Positions 7,904 through 15,939 of a DNA stretch of 64,000 nt are shown piece by piece. The notes beneath the pieces are model-generated. The model saw only the letters and a list, made by a program, of their open reading frames with translations, had not been told where the DNA came from and ran no database searches. Position 1 is the first letter of the stretch. Each line of letters starts with the position of its first letter. This DNA comes from an uncultured Flavobacteriaceae bacterium. GTDB taxonomy: Bacteria; Bacteroidota; Bacteroidia; Flavobacteriales; Flavobacteriaceae. Made by a program: the position numbers and the translations under genes. The DNA lies in the NCBI GenBank assembly GCA_934675205.1, contig CAKUPQ010000002.1, positions 62,001-126,000 on the forward strand, written 5' to 3'.

Positions 7904-9367
7904 TTAAAATTTAAAACTCAATCCGGTGTATAAACCTAAAATATAAGGTCTAAAATTTCCGTCATTTTTGCTGAATGTTCCGAGTTGGTATTTGAGCATC
8001 GGTTCAAGGCTTGCTTCAAACGATTTGAATATTTCGTATTTGAATCCGATACCCAAATTAGTGCTGAAATGCACATCGTTAAGATTATCAGCCTCTCCCA
8101 AAACCGTACTCATTCCGTTTGAAATAACCGAAACTTCGTTTTCGTTCAAAAACAAGGTGCTCATTCCTCCGATTAGTTCAACTGCGAATCTGTTGTCCAA
8201 GAGTTTGTACGAAAGCTCGAGAGGAACTTCTATAAAACCAAATTGTTGGTTGATTTTTCCTGTACTCGGGCTGAATTCATTAGTCGTAAAAGCATTTTCG
8301 GGTCTTAAAACAATATTTTCAGAGGTTTGATTAAAATTGATGTTTATTGCATTTAACAATATTTCAGTGGTGCTTGTGGAAGCATAAATTTCAACATTAT
8401 TGGTGTTGTAACCTACCGAAAATTTGTTTATTCCTGTTCTGATATTAAACTTTTTGCTGAAAGCATAGCTAAAAGCCATTCCGTAGCTCAAAGTCGTTTG
8501 GTTTTCCTTCGGATTTTCGATAAAATTCTCTGAAACCGAAGAACCCTCTGTAAGTGAATTCATCGTTACAGGAGCAATATTTGGAGTTATTTTCCATTTG
8601 CTAAACGGAGCTGTTTCGGTTTGATTTTCTTCGGAATTTTCTTCTTCTATTTTTTTGAGCTTATCAATCTCTTGCTGGACAAGTTCAGCTTCAGCAAGTA
8701 ATTCATCTTCGGTTTTTGGGCTTATTTGTTGGTTGTTTTTTTGATGTATGTGGTTTTCTGATAAATTTTCGTTCCGATAGCTATCGACAGATTTTTTATC
8801 CTTGTTGTGATTGGCAATTTCCGTAAAATCGGATTTTTCAGGATTTGTTGAAACATCTGATTTTTGTTCTTTTTTACTTTCTGGAACTACTGTTAGGTTG
8901 TGATTTTTATTTTGTTTTACGGTTATATATTCCGAATTTGATTTTTTATTTTGATTTTCTCTTCTATCGGAAGATGTAGATATTGAACTTTGCTCCTGCT
9001 CTTTATTTTGCTTTGTCTCAACAAGTTGTATATCTGTATTTTCGATTGAGTTTTCTGATTTTTCGTTTTGAGAATCGGAGTCTGTGTTCTGATTTTTTTC
9101 GGAATCAAAAACAGGAGTTTCGGTCGTATCGGTTTTTGTAATTTCGGTCGGTTGGTCAGACGTAAAAACATTTTTCAGGAGAAAAGTTCCCAACAAAAGC
9201 ACAGAGGCTACACCTGATAATTTCAACCAAAAAGGTACAACTTTTCGTTTTTTCTTTTCAGGAGTTAGCTCTTTGCTGATGTTTTCCCAAGCATCAGATG
9301 GAGGAGTAGCTGCAAAACTTTTGAATTTTTCCTGAAAAAGCCGTTCTATATTTTTTTTCTCTTTCAT
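7904..9367 (-). CDS. Anti-sigma-like protein with C-terminal beta-barrel domain
   Basis: A 487-residue protein. The N-terminus (1-43) is soluble and resembles the sigma-binding part of Bacteroidota anti-sigma factors (SDAWENISKEL). A membrane helix follows (about 47-66), then a long low-complexity K/N/E/S/Q-rich segment (about 70-255) and a C-terminal region (260-487) with alternating beta strands ending in LSFKF, typical of outer-membrane beta-barrels. The start overlaps the sigma gene stop by 4 bp, so the two are translationally coupled. The inner-membrane helix and outer-membrane-type barrel in one chain suggest a protein that spans the periplasm or is processed. Its exact mechanism is not evident. 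Confidence 0.75.
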   Translation of the reverse strand: MKEKKNIERLFQEKFKSFAATPPSDAWENISKELTPEKKKRKVVPFWLKLSGVASVLLLGTFLLKNVFTSDQPTEITKTDTTETPVFDSEKNQNTDSDSQNEKSENSIENTDIQLVETKQNKEQEQSSISTSSDRRENQNKKSNSEYITVKQNKNHNLTVVPESKKEQKSDVSTNPEKSDFTEIANHNKDKKSVDSYRNENLSENHIHQKNNQQISPKTEDELLAEAELVQQEIDKLKKIEEENSEENQTETAPFSKWKITPNIAPVTMNSLTEGSSVSENFIENPKENQTTLSYGMAFSYAFSKKFNIRTGINKFSVGYNTNNVEIYASTSTTEILLNAININFNQTSENIVLRPENAFTTNEFSPSTGKINQQFGFIEVPLELSYKLLDNRFAVELIGGMSTLFLNENEVSVISNGMSTVLGEADNLNDVHFSTNLGIGFKYEIFKSFEASLEPMLKYQLGTFSKNDGNFRPYILGLYTGLSFKF

Positions 9368-9912
9368 TTTGCTGAATATTCTTTATTGTCTAATGACAGG
9401 TTTTCTATTTTTTCTTTGAGTATTATTTTAGCTCTTGCCAAATTGGATTTTGACGTTCCCTCTGTAATGCCAAGCAAGGCAGCTATCTCTCTGTGGGAAT
9501 ATCCGTCCAAAACATATAAGTTAAAAACCAATCGGTATCTGTCGGGTAATTCTTGAATGATTTTAAGCAAAAAATCCATCGAAACTTCCTCTTCCGAATC
9601 CATCGAAACTTCCTCTTCGGTTGTGATATTGTCTTTGACAACTTCAAAAATAGGGGAGCCTCTGTACTGCATCAAAACGTGATTGGTCATCACTCTTTTT
9701 GCCCAAGCCTCAAAAGAACCCTGAAAATCGTATTGGTTTATTTTTGTAAAAATATATAAAAATCCGTCTTGAAGATTGTCTTTTGCTTCGTCATAATTGC
9801 GGGAATATTTCAGACAAATCGTAAATAATTTAGAAGAAAACAACTTATACAACTGCCCCTGAGCCATTGGCTCTTTTTTTTGACAATCAAGTATAAGTTG
9901 CTTTATATCCAT
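9364..9912 (-). CDS. ECF-type RNA polymerase sigma factor
   Basis: A 182-residue sigma-70 family factor. Region 2 covers about residues 20-85 (YDEAKDNLQDGFLYIFTKI) and region 4 about 130-172 (HREIAALLGITEGTSKSNLA helix-turn-helix). The linker holds an in-frame tandem duplication of eight residues (EEEVSMDS repeated), visible in the DNA as a 24-bp repeat at 9575-9618. It is followed by its presumed anti-sigma partner (4-bp overlap) and preceded 18 bp upstream by a small lipoprotein gene, forming a three-gene minus-strand operon. The regulon is unknown. Confidence 0.9.
   Translation of the reverse strand: MDIKQLILDCQKKEPMAQGQLYKLFSSKLFTICLKYSRNYDEAKDNLQDGFLYIFTKINQYDFQGSFEAWAKRVMTNHVLMQYRGSPIFEVVKDNITTEEEVSMDSEEEVSMDFLLKIIQELPDRYRLVFNLYVLDGYSHREIAALLGITEGTSKSNLARAKIILKEKIENLSLDNKEYSAK
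9575..9618. repeat. 24-bp in-frame tandem duplication in the sigma gene
   Basis: TCCATCGAAACTTCCTCTTC occurs at 9575-9594 and again at 9599-9618, a 24-bp period that adds eight codons in the inter-domain linker. The near identity of the copies indicates a recent slippage event. Confidence 0.85.
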
Positions 9913-9930
9913 AAAACAGACGGTAAATTG

Positions 9931-10374
9931 TTACTTTTCTTCTTCGAGTTTTTGAACAGGAACTTCAACAATAAGATATATAGGAGTTCCGTTTTCTTCT
10001 GTACCTTGATAAAATTTAAACGTATAAACCGTTTCTTCCTGTTGGGTAACCTTAAAATCAAAATTCATCTGCTGAATTAAATCTTCCTCTGGTATGTCCG
10101 TAGAACAGTCATCTCTTTGATACACTACGTTTTCAACTGCAATCGTTCTTGAGTTGAATTCGGATTGATAGTAAAATCCGTTCGGGTAATGACAGGTAGA
10201 TAATTTTTTGTAAAACAATTTTATGTCATAGGTTTCTCCCTGCACAAAAAACATAGGTATTTCTACACTGTCAATCGGAACGAGTTCCAAATGATATTTC
10301 GGATAATCGCTGTCATCAGGCAGACACGACACACACATTAATACTAAACTCAATAATGCAAAAATCTTTTTCAT
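9931..10374 (-). CDS. Hypothetical lipoprotein upstream of the ECF sigma factor
   Basis: A 147-residue predicted lipoprotein with lipobox Cys17 (MCVSC). The mature part is beta-rich with two more cysteines (STCHYPNG and RDDCSTD) and an acidic C-terminus. The closest downstream gene is the ECF sigma factor, 18 bp away on the same strand, so it is probably the first gene of that operon and could be part of its signalling. No family recognised. Confidence 0.65.
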   Translation of the reverse strand: MKKIFALLSLVLMCVSCLPDDSDYPKYHLELVPIDSVEIPMFFVQGETYDIKLFYKKLSTCHYPNGFYYQSEFNSRTIAVENVVYQRDDCSTDIPEEDLIQQMNFDFKVTQQEETVYTFKFYQGTEENGTPIYLIVEVPVQKLEEEK

Positions 10375-10444
10375 AACGATATAATACTATTTCTTTTTAT
10401 TCTTTAGATGCAAAAAATACAAAAAGGTTGCGTGAAACTGTATA

Positions 10445-10472
10445 AAAAAACCCGAAAATTTCGGGTTTTTTA
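10445..10472 (-). terminator. Terminator of recA
   Basis: CCCGAA at 10451-10456 pairs with TTCGGG at 10460-10465. It is flanked by A- and T-runs on both sides, giving a proper intrinsic terminator on the minus strand about 75 bp behind the recA stop. Confidence 0.8.
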
Positions 10473-10541
10473 TTGGTTGAATAATTATTAGTTGTGAATA
10501 GGTCATTCGTAATTTCATAACCTCATAACTTTATAACCCAA

Positions 10542-11546
10542 TTATTCCTCTTTTTCCTTAATTTTGGCTTTGATTTTTTCTTCTAATTCTTCCATTAGTT
10601 CCGGATTATCTTTGATAACAGCTTTTACAGCATCACGTCCTTGACCTAATTTTGTATCGTCATAACTGAACCACGAACCACTTTTTTTGATGATTTCAAA
10701 ATCTACTCCTAAATCAAGTACTTCTCCTGTTTTCGAAACACCCTCTCCATACATAATGTCAAATTCGGCTGTTCTGAACGGAGGAGCAACTTTATTTTTA
10801 ATAATTTTCACTTTAGCTCTGTTTCCAATCACATTGTCACCATCTTTTATAGCAGTTGATTTTCTGATGTCAATACGAACCGAAGCGTAAAATTTAAGTG
10901 CATTACCTCCTGTTGTGGTTTCAGGATTCCCGAACATTACTCCGATTTTTTCTCTTAACTGATTGATAAAAAATACGGTACAATTCGATTTGCTGATTGC
11001 CCCTGTAAGTTTTCGAAGTGCTTGAGACATCAAACGTGCGTGTAATCCCATTTTGGAATCTCCCATTTCTCCTTCGATCTCGCTTTTCGGAGTAAGAGCT
11101 GCAACCGAGTCAATTACTACAACATCAATAGCTCCCGAACGAATCAGGTTTTCCGCAATTTCCAAAGCTTGTTCTCCGTTGTCGGGTTGCGAAATGATAA
11201 GTTCATCAACATTCACTCCTAACTTTTTGGCATAATTTCTGTCAAAAGCGTGTTCTGCATCAATAAAAGCTGCAATTCCTCCTGCTTTTTGAGCCTCTGC
11301 AATAGCGTGAAGTGTCAATGTGGTTTTACCTGAAGATTCAGGTCCGTAAATTTCGATAACTCTACCTCTTGGATATCCGTTTACTCCCAAAGCCAAGTCC
11401 AATCCTAATGAACCTGACGGAATGGTTTCGACTTCCTCAACGGCTTTATCTCCTAATTTCATTACGGTTCCTTTTCCGTAAGTCTTGTCTAATTTGTCTA
11501 ATGTAAGCTGTAATGCTTTTAGTTTTGCTTCTTTTTCTGCACTCAT
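10542..11546 (-). CDS. recA: Recombinase A
   Basis: A 334-residue RecA: DNA-dependent ATPase that forms filaments on single-stranded DNA, drives strand exchange and stimulates LexA-type self-cleavage. Walker A GPESSGKT is at 68-75, and the MAW-type sequence ([18 protein letters not shown]) and the L2 loop region ([15 protein letters not shown]) are intact. Length is normal. It is monocistronic with its own terminator. No SOS-box-like site could be identified with confidence in the 203-bp gap to the divergent acyltransferase gene. Confidence 0.97.
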   Translation of the reverse strand: MSAEKEAKLKALQLTLDKLDKTYGKGTVMKLGDKAVEEVETIPSGSLGLDLALGVNGYPRGRVIEIYGPESSGKTTLTLHAIAEAQKAGGIAAFIDAEHAFDRNYAKKLGVNVDELIISQPDNGEQALEIAENLIRSGAIDVVVIDSVAALTPKSEIEGEMGDSKMGLHARLMSQALRKLTGAISKSNCTVFFINQLREKIGVMFGNPETTTGGNALKFYASVRIDIRKSTAIKDGDNVIGNRAKVKIIKNKVAPPFRTAEFDIMYGEGVSKTGEVLDLGVDFEIIKKSGSWFSYDDTKLGQGRDAVKAVIKDNPELMEELEEKIKAKIKEKEE

Positions 11547-11697
11547 TTTCTCAAAAATTTATTCCGTAAAAATAAGGATTTTTTTTTGATTGTAGATTGA
11601 TGATTAACGATTTTTGGTTGTAGATTTTATGTTTGTTGAAAATTGCCGCTGTAAACTGCGACTGAATACTAAAAACTGCCAACTGAACATTGTCAAA

Positions 11698-11727
11698 TTG
11701 TAAATTAACAAAATTTAACTACATTTG
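11698..11727 (+). promoter_or_regulatory. Promoter of the two-domain acyltransferase gene
   Basis: TTG at 11698-11700, a 19-bp spacer and TACATTTG at 11720-11727 match the Bacteroidota consensus. The position supports the ATG at 11750 as the true start, since an earlier in-frame start near 11690 would lie upstream of the -7 box. Confidence 0.65.
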
Positions 11728-11749
11728 TATCTTGTCTAAAATTCAGAGA

Positions 11750-13558
11750 ATGGGATTAGTTTCAGCTAAAGAGATTGCAAAGGTTATTAAGGTCGATAAA
11801 TACGGATTTGTAGGAACATTTCTGGGTTGGTCGCTTATGAAAGTCCTCCGGATTTCAGAACTTAACAAAATTTATGACCGAAACAAGCATTTGGAAGGAA
11901 CGGAATTTTTGAATGCTATTCTTGATGAATTTCAGATTAAATTTGAAATTTCGGAAGAAGATTTGAAAAGGATTCCGAAAGACGGAGCTTACATCACGAT
12001 TTCGAATCATCCACTTGGAGGAATTGACGGCATTTTACTTTTAAAGTTAATGCTCGAAAGAGAGCCTGATTTTAAGATAATAGCGAATTTCTTATTGCAT
12101 AGAATCGAGCCTCTCAAACCTTATATAATGCCTGTAAATCCGTTTGAGAATCACAAAGATGACAAATCAAGCGTTGTCGGAATCAAAGAAACCCTACGAC
12201 ATTTAAGCGATGACAAACCTTTGGGAATTTTTCCTGCAGGAGAAGTTTCGACTTATAAAGACGATGCAATTATTGTGGACAAACCTTGGGAAGAGGGAGC
12301 TATCAAAATCATCAAAAAGGCGAATGTTCCTGTTGTTCCGATTTATTTTCACGCAAAAAACAGTAAACTTTTTTATTTTTTATCCCGAATAAACGGCACA
12401 CTTCGTACGGCAAAACTTCCATCGGAATTACTTACTCAAAAGAAAAGAACTATTAAAGTACGTATCGGAAAGCCAATTAGTGTGGCTGAACAAAACGAAC
12501 ATTCTTCGTCTGTTGAGGAGTTTGGAGAATTTTTGCGTAAAAAAACCTATATGCTTTCTAATGCTTTTCAGAAACCAACCGGAAAAATTCTGAATACGCA
12601 AAGCATTATCCCAAAAAGCAACAAACCTCCGAAAGAAATCGTAAAACCTGCTAATCAGGACAAAATTGTCGAAGAAATTGCAGAACTTCGAAAAGGCGAT
12701 TACCGACTTTTACAAAGTAAAAACTATGAGGTGTTCTTTGTAAATGCAGAGAAAATTCCGAATATTCTACATGAAATCGGACGACTTCGCGAAATTACAT
12801 TCCGAGAAATAGGGGAAGGAACCAATCAACCTATTGATATTGATAAATATGACCAGTATTATCATCATATGTTTCTTTGGGACGAAGATGCTCAAAAAAT
12901 AGCAGGTGCTTACCGAATGGGATTGGGTTCTGAAATTTTTCCGAAATACGGAATTCAAGGGTTTTATTTACAAGAACTTTTCCGTTTTGAAAGTGAATTG
13001 AACGATATGATGCGTAATTCTATCGAAATGGGACGGGCTTTCATCACAAGCGAATACCAACAAAAACCGATGCCTCTTTTCTTGTTGTGGAAAGGAATCG
13101 TACATACGACTTTGCGTTACCCGGAACATAAATATCTGATTGGAGGAGTGAGCATTAGCGACCAATTCTCGGATTTTTCGAAATCTTTGATGATTGAGTT
13201 TATGAAATCACACTATTATGACCCCTACATAGCTCAATACGTTTATCCGAAAAAAGAATACAAAGTAAAACTCAAAGATGCGGATAAAGATTTCGTTTTC
13301 AACGAAACCAAAGCCGACCTGAATAAGTTCGACAAAATTATAGATGAAATAGAGCCTGAAAACTTGCGTCTTCCTGTTTTGATTAAAAAGTACATCAAAC
13401 AAAATGCAAAAGTGGTAGCCTTTAATGTTGACCCGCTTTTCAATAATTCGGTTGACGGATTGATGTATATCCGTATTGAAGATTTGCCCGAAAGTACCGT
13501 AAAACCTGTATTGGAAGAATTCCAAAAAGAATTGGAAAAGAAATTGGGGAATAAGTAG
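11750..13558 (+). CDS. Two-domain aminolipid acyltransferase (OlsF-like)
   Basis: A 602-residue fusion. The N-terminal half is a PlsC-like O-acyltransferase with SNHPLGGIDG (85-94, an HX5D variant of the HX4D motif) and a FPAGEVST substrate-binding motif. The C-terminal half (from about 330) is a GNAT-type N-acyltransferase related to ornithine-lipid and glycine-lipid synthases (EMGRAFITSEYQ segment). This matches OlsF, known from Gammaproteobacteria and Bacteroidota, where one protein first N-acylates an amino acid and then adds the second acyl chain. The product is therefore probably ornithine lipid or glycine lipid. The start was chosen from the promoter and the hydrophobic N-terminus. Confidence 0.8.
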   Translation: MGLVSAKEIAKVIKVDKYGFVGTFLGWSLMKVLRISELNKIYDRNKHLEGTEFLNAILDEFQIKFEISEEDLKRIPKDGAYITISNHPLGGIDGILLLKLMLEREPDFKIIANFLLHRIEPLKPYIMPVNPFENHKDDKSSVVGIKETLRHLSDDKPLGIFPAGEVSTYKDDAIIVDKPWEEGAIKIIKKANVPVVPIYFHAKNSKLFYFLSRINGTLRTAKLPSELLTQKKRTIKVRIGKPISVAEQNEHSSSVEEFGEFLRKKTYMLSNAFQKPTGKILNTQSIIPKSNKPPKEIVKPANQDKIVEEIAELRKGDYRLLQSKNYEVFFVNAEKIPNILHEIGRLREITFREIGEGTNQPIDIDKYDQYYHHMFLWDEDAQKIAGAYRMGLGSEIFPKYGIQGFYLQELFRFESELNDMMRNSIEMGRAFITSEYQQKPMPLFLLWKGIVHTTLRYPEHKYLIGGVSISDQFSDFSKSLMIEFMKSHYYDPYIAQYVYPKKEYKVKLKDADKDFVFNETKADLNKFDKIIDEIEPENLRLPVLIKKYIKQNAKVVAFNVDPLFNNSVDGLMYIRIEDLPESTVKPVLEEFQKELEKKLGNK

Positions 13559-13566
13559 AAAACACA

Positions 13567-13603
13567 AAACGGAGAACAGATTTAATCTATTCTCCGTTTT
13601 TCG
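13567..13603. terminator. Bidirectional terminator between convergent genes
   Basis: AAACGGAGAA (13567-13576) pairs with TTCTCCGTTT (13590-13599), extended by an inner AGAT/ATCT pair, followed by Ts. It lies between the acyltransferase and the convergent thioredoxin-like gene. Confidence 0.75.
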
Positions 13604-13623
13604 TTCTCTGTGTTCTATAAAAA

Positions 13624-14985
13624 TTATATTCCCAATTCTGTAAACATTTCAATCAATTTTTCTTCCGAAGGTCTCGGAGCATCTCCCGAAATGATATTTC
13701 CTTCTGCATCAATCAGAATAAATCTCGGAATTCCGTCAATAGCATAATCCTGTACGAATTGCGACTGCCACGCATTATCTGCATAAAGTTGTACTCCTCC
13801 CATTTCATTTTCGGTTACGAAAGATTTCCATTTTTCGTAATCCTTTTTGTCATCAATCGAAATACTTACAAATTCGATATTTTTATTGTGATATTGTTTT
13901 TCTACTTCTTTCATAAACGGAATTTCACGAATACAAGGTCCGCACCAAGTAGCCCAAACATCAATATAAACGAATTTTCCTTTCAAATCATCTAAAGATG
14001 TTGTTCCTCCTTTATGGTTTTCGTACTCAAACTTTGGAGAAACATTGCCTTTAGTCAATGTTTTTAGCTTGTTATATTTTTCTGTCAATTCTTTTTTGAA
14101 GTTTTCGTCAGTAGAGGCAGTCAAAAGTCCGTTATAGGTTTCTTCCATTTTTTCGTTTGAAAGAGAAACAGCATAAGAATTGGATTCTGCCAAATCATTT
14201 TTGATGTTTTGACTTTTTACAGCATTGACTTGAGCCAAAACAAAATCATAATAGGTTTTGGTTGAATCCGATTGGGTTTCTGTTTGTTCCTGTACTTTTT
14301 TGTTGAAATTTGATGATACTAACTGACGATAAGCTATTGAGAAATTAAAATCTTCTGCATTATCAAAATCTATAGTCGTATCAGGTTTAGGGAAATTTTC
14401 AGATACTTCAAAATCCTCTTTTCCTGTAAAATACGGATGATAATCTGGATATAACCCTAAAATATATTCTTTATGATAATTTAGGTTTTTGATTTCTTTT
14501 TCTTTGAAACCTTCAACTGTAAAAACTGTACTTTCTAAAAGTTCATTACGTTTTTTAGAAAGCTCATCCATTTTTGCTAAAAAATCGTTTTCTTCAAGAG
14601 ATAGTAAACTTCTGGTATCTCCCATAATCTCATTCGATAGTTTAGCTTTTTGAACAATGTAATTATTCTCAACAGCTAAATCTCCTGTAAAAGTCATTGC
14701 TGTTAGGTCTTCTGCATTTGCATCAAAACTTAAATTCTTACCTTTTTCAAGATAAACTGCTTGTCTTCCGATTTCATAAGCACCATTATAATCAAGGTGT
14801 AGCGTATCGGTAAAACTTCCGTCTTCACTAACATTGATTTCTTTATAAAAAGAATTCCCTCTCAAACCAAACTTTCCTTCTTTTGTTCCTGTCATTTTCC
14901 CCGAAACAATCGTATAGTCAGGTTTTTCTTCTTTAGCACACGAAAATAAAGTCAAAGCTAAAGCCAATGTGATTAGTTTTTTCAT
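13624..14985 (-). CDS. TlpA-family thioredoxin-like lipoprotein
   Basis: A 453-residue predicted lipoprotein (lipobox Cys16, TLFSC) with an N-terminal beta-rich region resembling the DUF4369 domain common in Bacteroidota, a helical middle part (about 100-310) and a C-terminal thioredoxin-fold domain (about 315-453). The active site WATWCGPC lies near residue 345, and a cis-proline segment (DGIPRFILID) follows. It probably reduces or isomerises disulfides in the periplasm. It is monocistronic. A TAACTTTG -7 box on its strand lies at 15012-15019, overlapping the divergent SDR promoter region. Confidence 0.85.
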   Translation of the reverse strand: MKKLITLALALTLFSCAKEEKPDYTIVSGKMTGTKEGKFGLRGNSFYKEINVSEDGSFTDTLHLDYNGAYEIGRQAVYLEKGKNLSFDANAEDLTAMTFTGDLAVENNYIVQKAKLSNEIMGDTRSLLSLEENDFLAKMDELSKKRNELLESTVFTVEGFKEKEIKNLNYHKEYILGLYPDYHPYFTGKEDFEVSENFPKPDTTIDFDNAEDFNFSIAYRQLVSSNFNKKVQEQTETQSDSTKTYYDFVLAQVNAVKSQNIKNDLAESNSYAVSLSNEKMEETYNGLLTASTDENFKKELTEKYNKLKTLTKGNVSPKFEYENHKGGTTSLDDLKGKFVYIDVWATWCGPCIREIPFMKEVEKQYHNKNIEFVSISIDDKKDYEKWKSFVTENEMGGVQLYADNAWQSQFVQDYAIDGIPRFILIDAEGNIISGDAPRPSEEKLIEMFTELGI

Positions 14986-15041
14986 TTAGATATGATTTTT
15001 GGATTAAGAATCAAAGTTAGCAATAAAATTAAATAGTTGCG

Positions 15042-15049
15042 TAAATTTG
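15042..15049 (+). promoter_or_regulatory. -7 box of the SDR gene
   Basis: TAAATTTG fits TAnnTTTG and lies 16 bp before the ATG at 15065. It overlaps the alternative in-frame start at 15047, which argues for the later start. The -33 element is weak. The divergent minus-strand box CAAAGTTA is at 15012-15019. Confidence 0.5.
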
Positions 15050-15064
15050 TCGAAAACAATACAA

Positions 15065-15808
15065 ATGAAAACCGTTTTAATTACAGGAGCCACTTCGGGA
15101 ATCGGGAAAGCAACAGCTATTGCTTTAGCAAACAAAAATTACAAACTTATTTTGTGTGGAAGAAACCAACCGGTTTTGGAAGAATTAAAAGCAAATCTTC
15201 CGACAAAAGTCCATACTTGTTGCTTTGATGTACGGGATAAAAACGAAGTTTTCAACCAAATTGAAAACCTTCCCGATACATTCCAACATATAGACATTCT
15301 GATAAATAATGCAGGAAATGCTCACGGATTAGCAACTTTTGACCAAGCTGATTTGGAGGATTTAGAAGCGATGATTGACATCAACGTCAAAGGGCTGATT
15401 TATGTAACCAAAGCTGTTTTGCCTCTAATGCCCGAAAATTCCGAAAGTCATATTATCAATATTTCTTCTATTGCAGGAAAGGAAGTTTATCAGAACGGAA
15501 CGACTTATTGTGCTTCAAAATTTGCGGTCGAAACCCTTACCAAAGGAATGCGAATTGACTTGCTTCCACTCGGAATAAAAGTTACAGCAATTGCTCCCGG
15601 AGCAGTCGAAACCAACTTTTCGCTTGTTCGCTTCAAAGGAGATTCCGAAAAAGCCAATCAGGTTTATAGCGGATACGAACCCTTGACAGCAGAGGATATT
15701 TCCAACTCAATTTTGTTTGCTATCGAACAACCTTCTCACGTTCAGATTGCAGATATTACGATTCTGCCAAAAGCACAAGCAAGTGCTACGAATATCCGAA
15801 AAGATTAG
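15065..15808 (+). CDS. Short-chain dehydrogenase/reductase (YdfG-like)
   Basis: A 247-residue classical SDR. The cofactor motif TGATSGIG lies at residues 7-14, NNAG in the middle of the Rossmann fold, and the catalytic Ser-Tyr-Lys triad in NISSIAG and TTYCASK. It most resembles NADP-dependent 3-hydroxy acid dehydrogenases of the YdfG type, which oxidise serine, threonine or 3-hydroxy acids. Substrate choice cannot be read from the sequence. The start was set at 15065 by the -7 box position. Confidence 0.88.
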   Translation: MKTVLITGATSGIGKATAIALANKNYKLILCGRNQPVLEELKANLPTKVHTCCFDVRDKNEVFNQIENLPDTFQHIDILINNAGNAHGLATFDQADLEDLEAMIDINVKGLIYVTKAVLPLMPENSESHIINISSIAGKEVYQNGTTYCASKFAVETLTKGMRIDLLPLGIKVTAIAPGAVETNFSLVRFKGDSEKANQVYSGYEPLTAEDISNSILFAIEQPSHVQIADITILPKAQASATNIRKD

Positions 15809-15870
15809 TTTTTAGTTGGCAGTAGTCAGTCAGGTTGAGTTTGTTGAAGTCCTAAATCATTCGATTAAAA

Positions 15871-15898
15871 AAACTCTGTCATATTGTCAGAGTTTTTT
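15871..15898 (+). terminator. Terminator of the SDR gene
   Basis: AAACTCTG (15871-15878) pairs with CAGAGTTT (15888-15895) and is followed by a T-run. TATTTTTG at 15900-15907 directly behind it is a possible -7 box for miaB. Confidence 0.75.
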
Positions 15899-15939
15899 GT
15901 ATTTTTGCAGATTACAACAAATGTATTTGATTCAAAATA

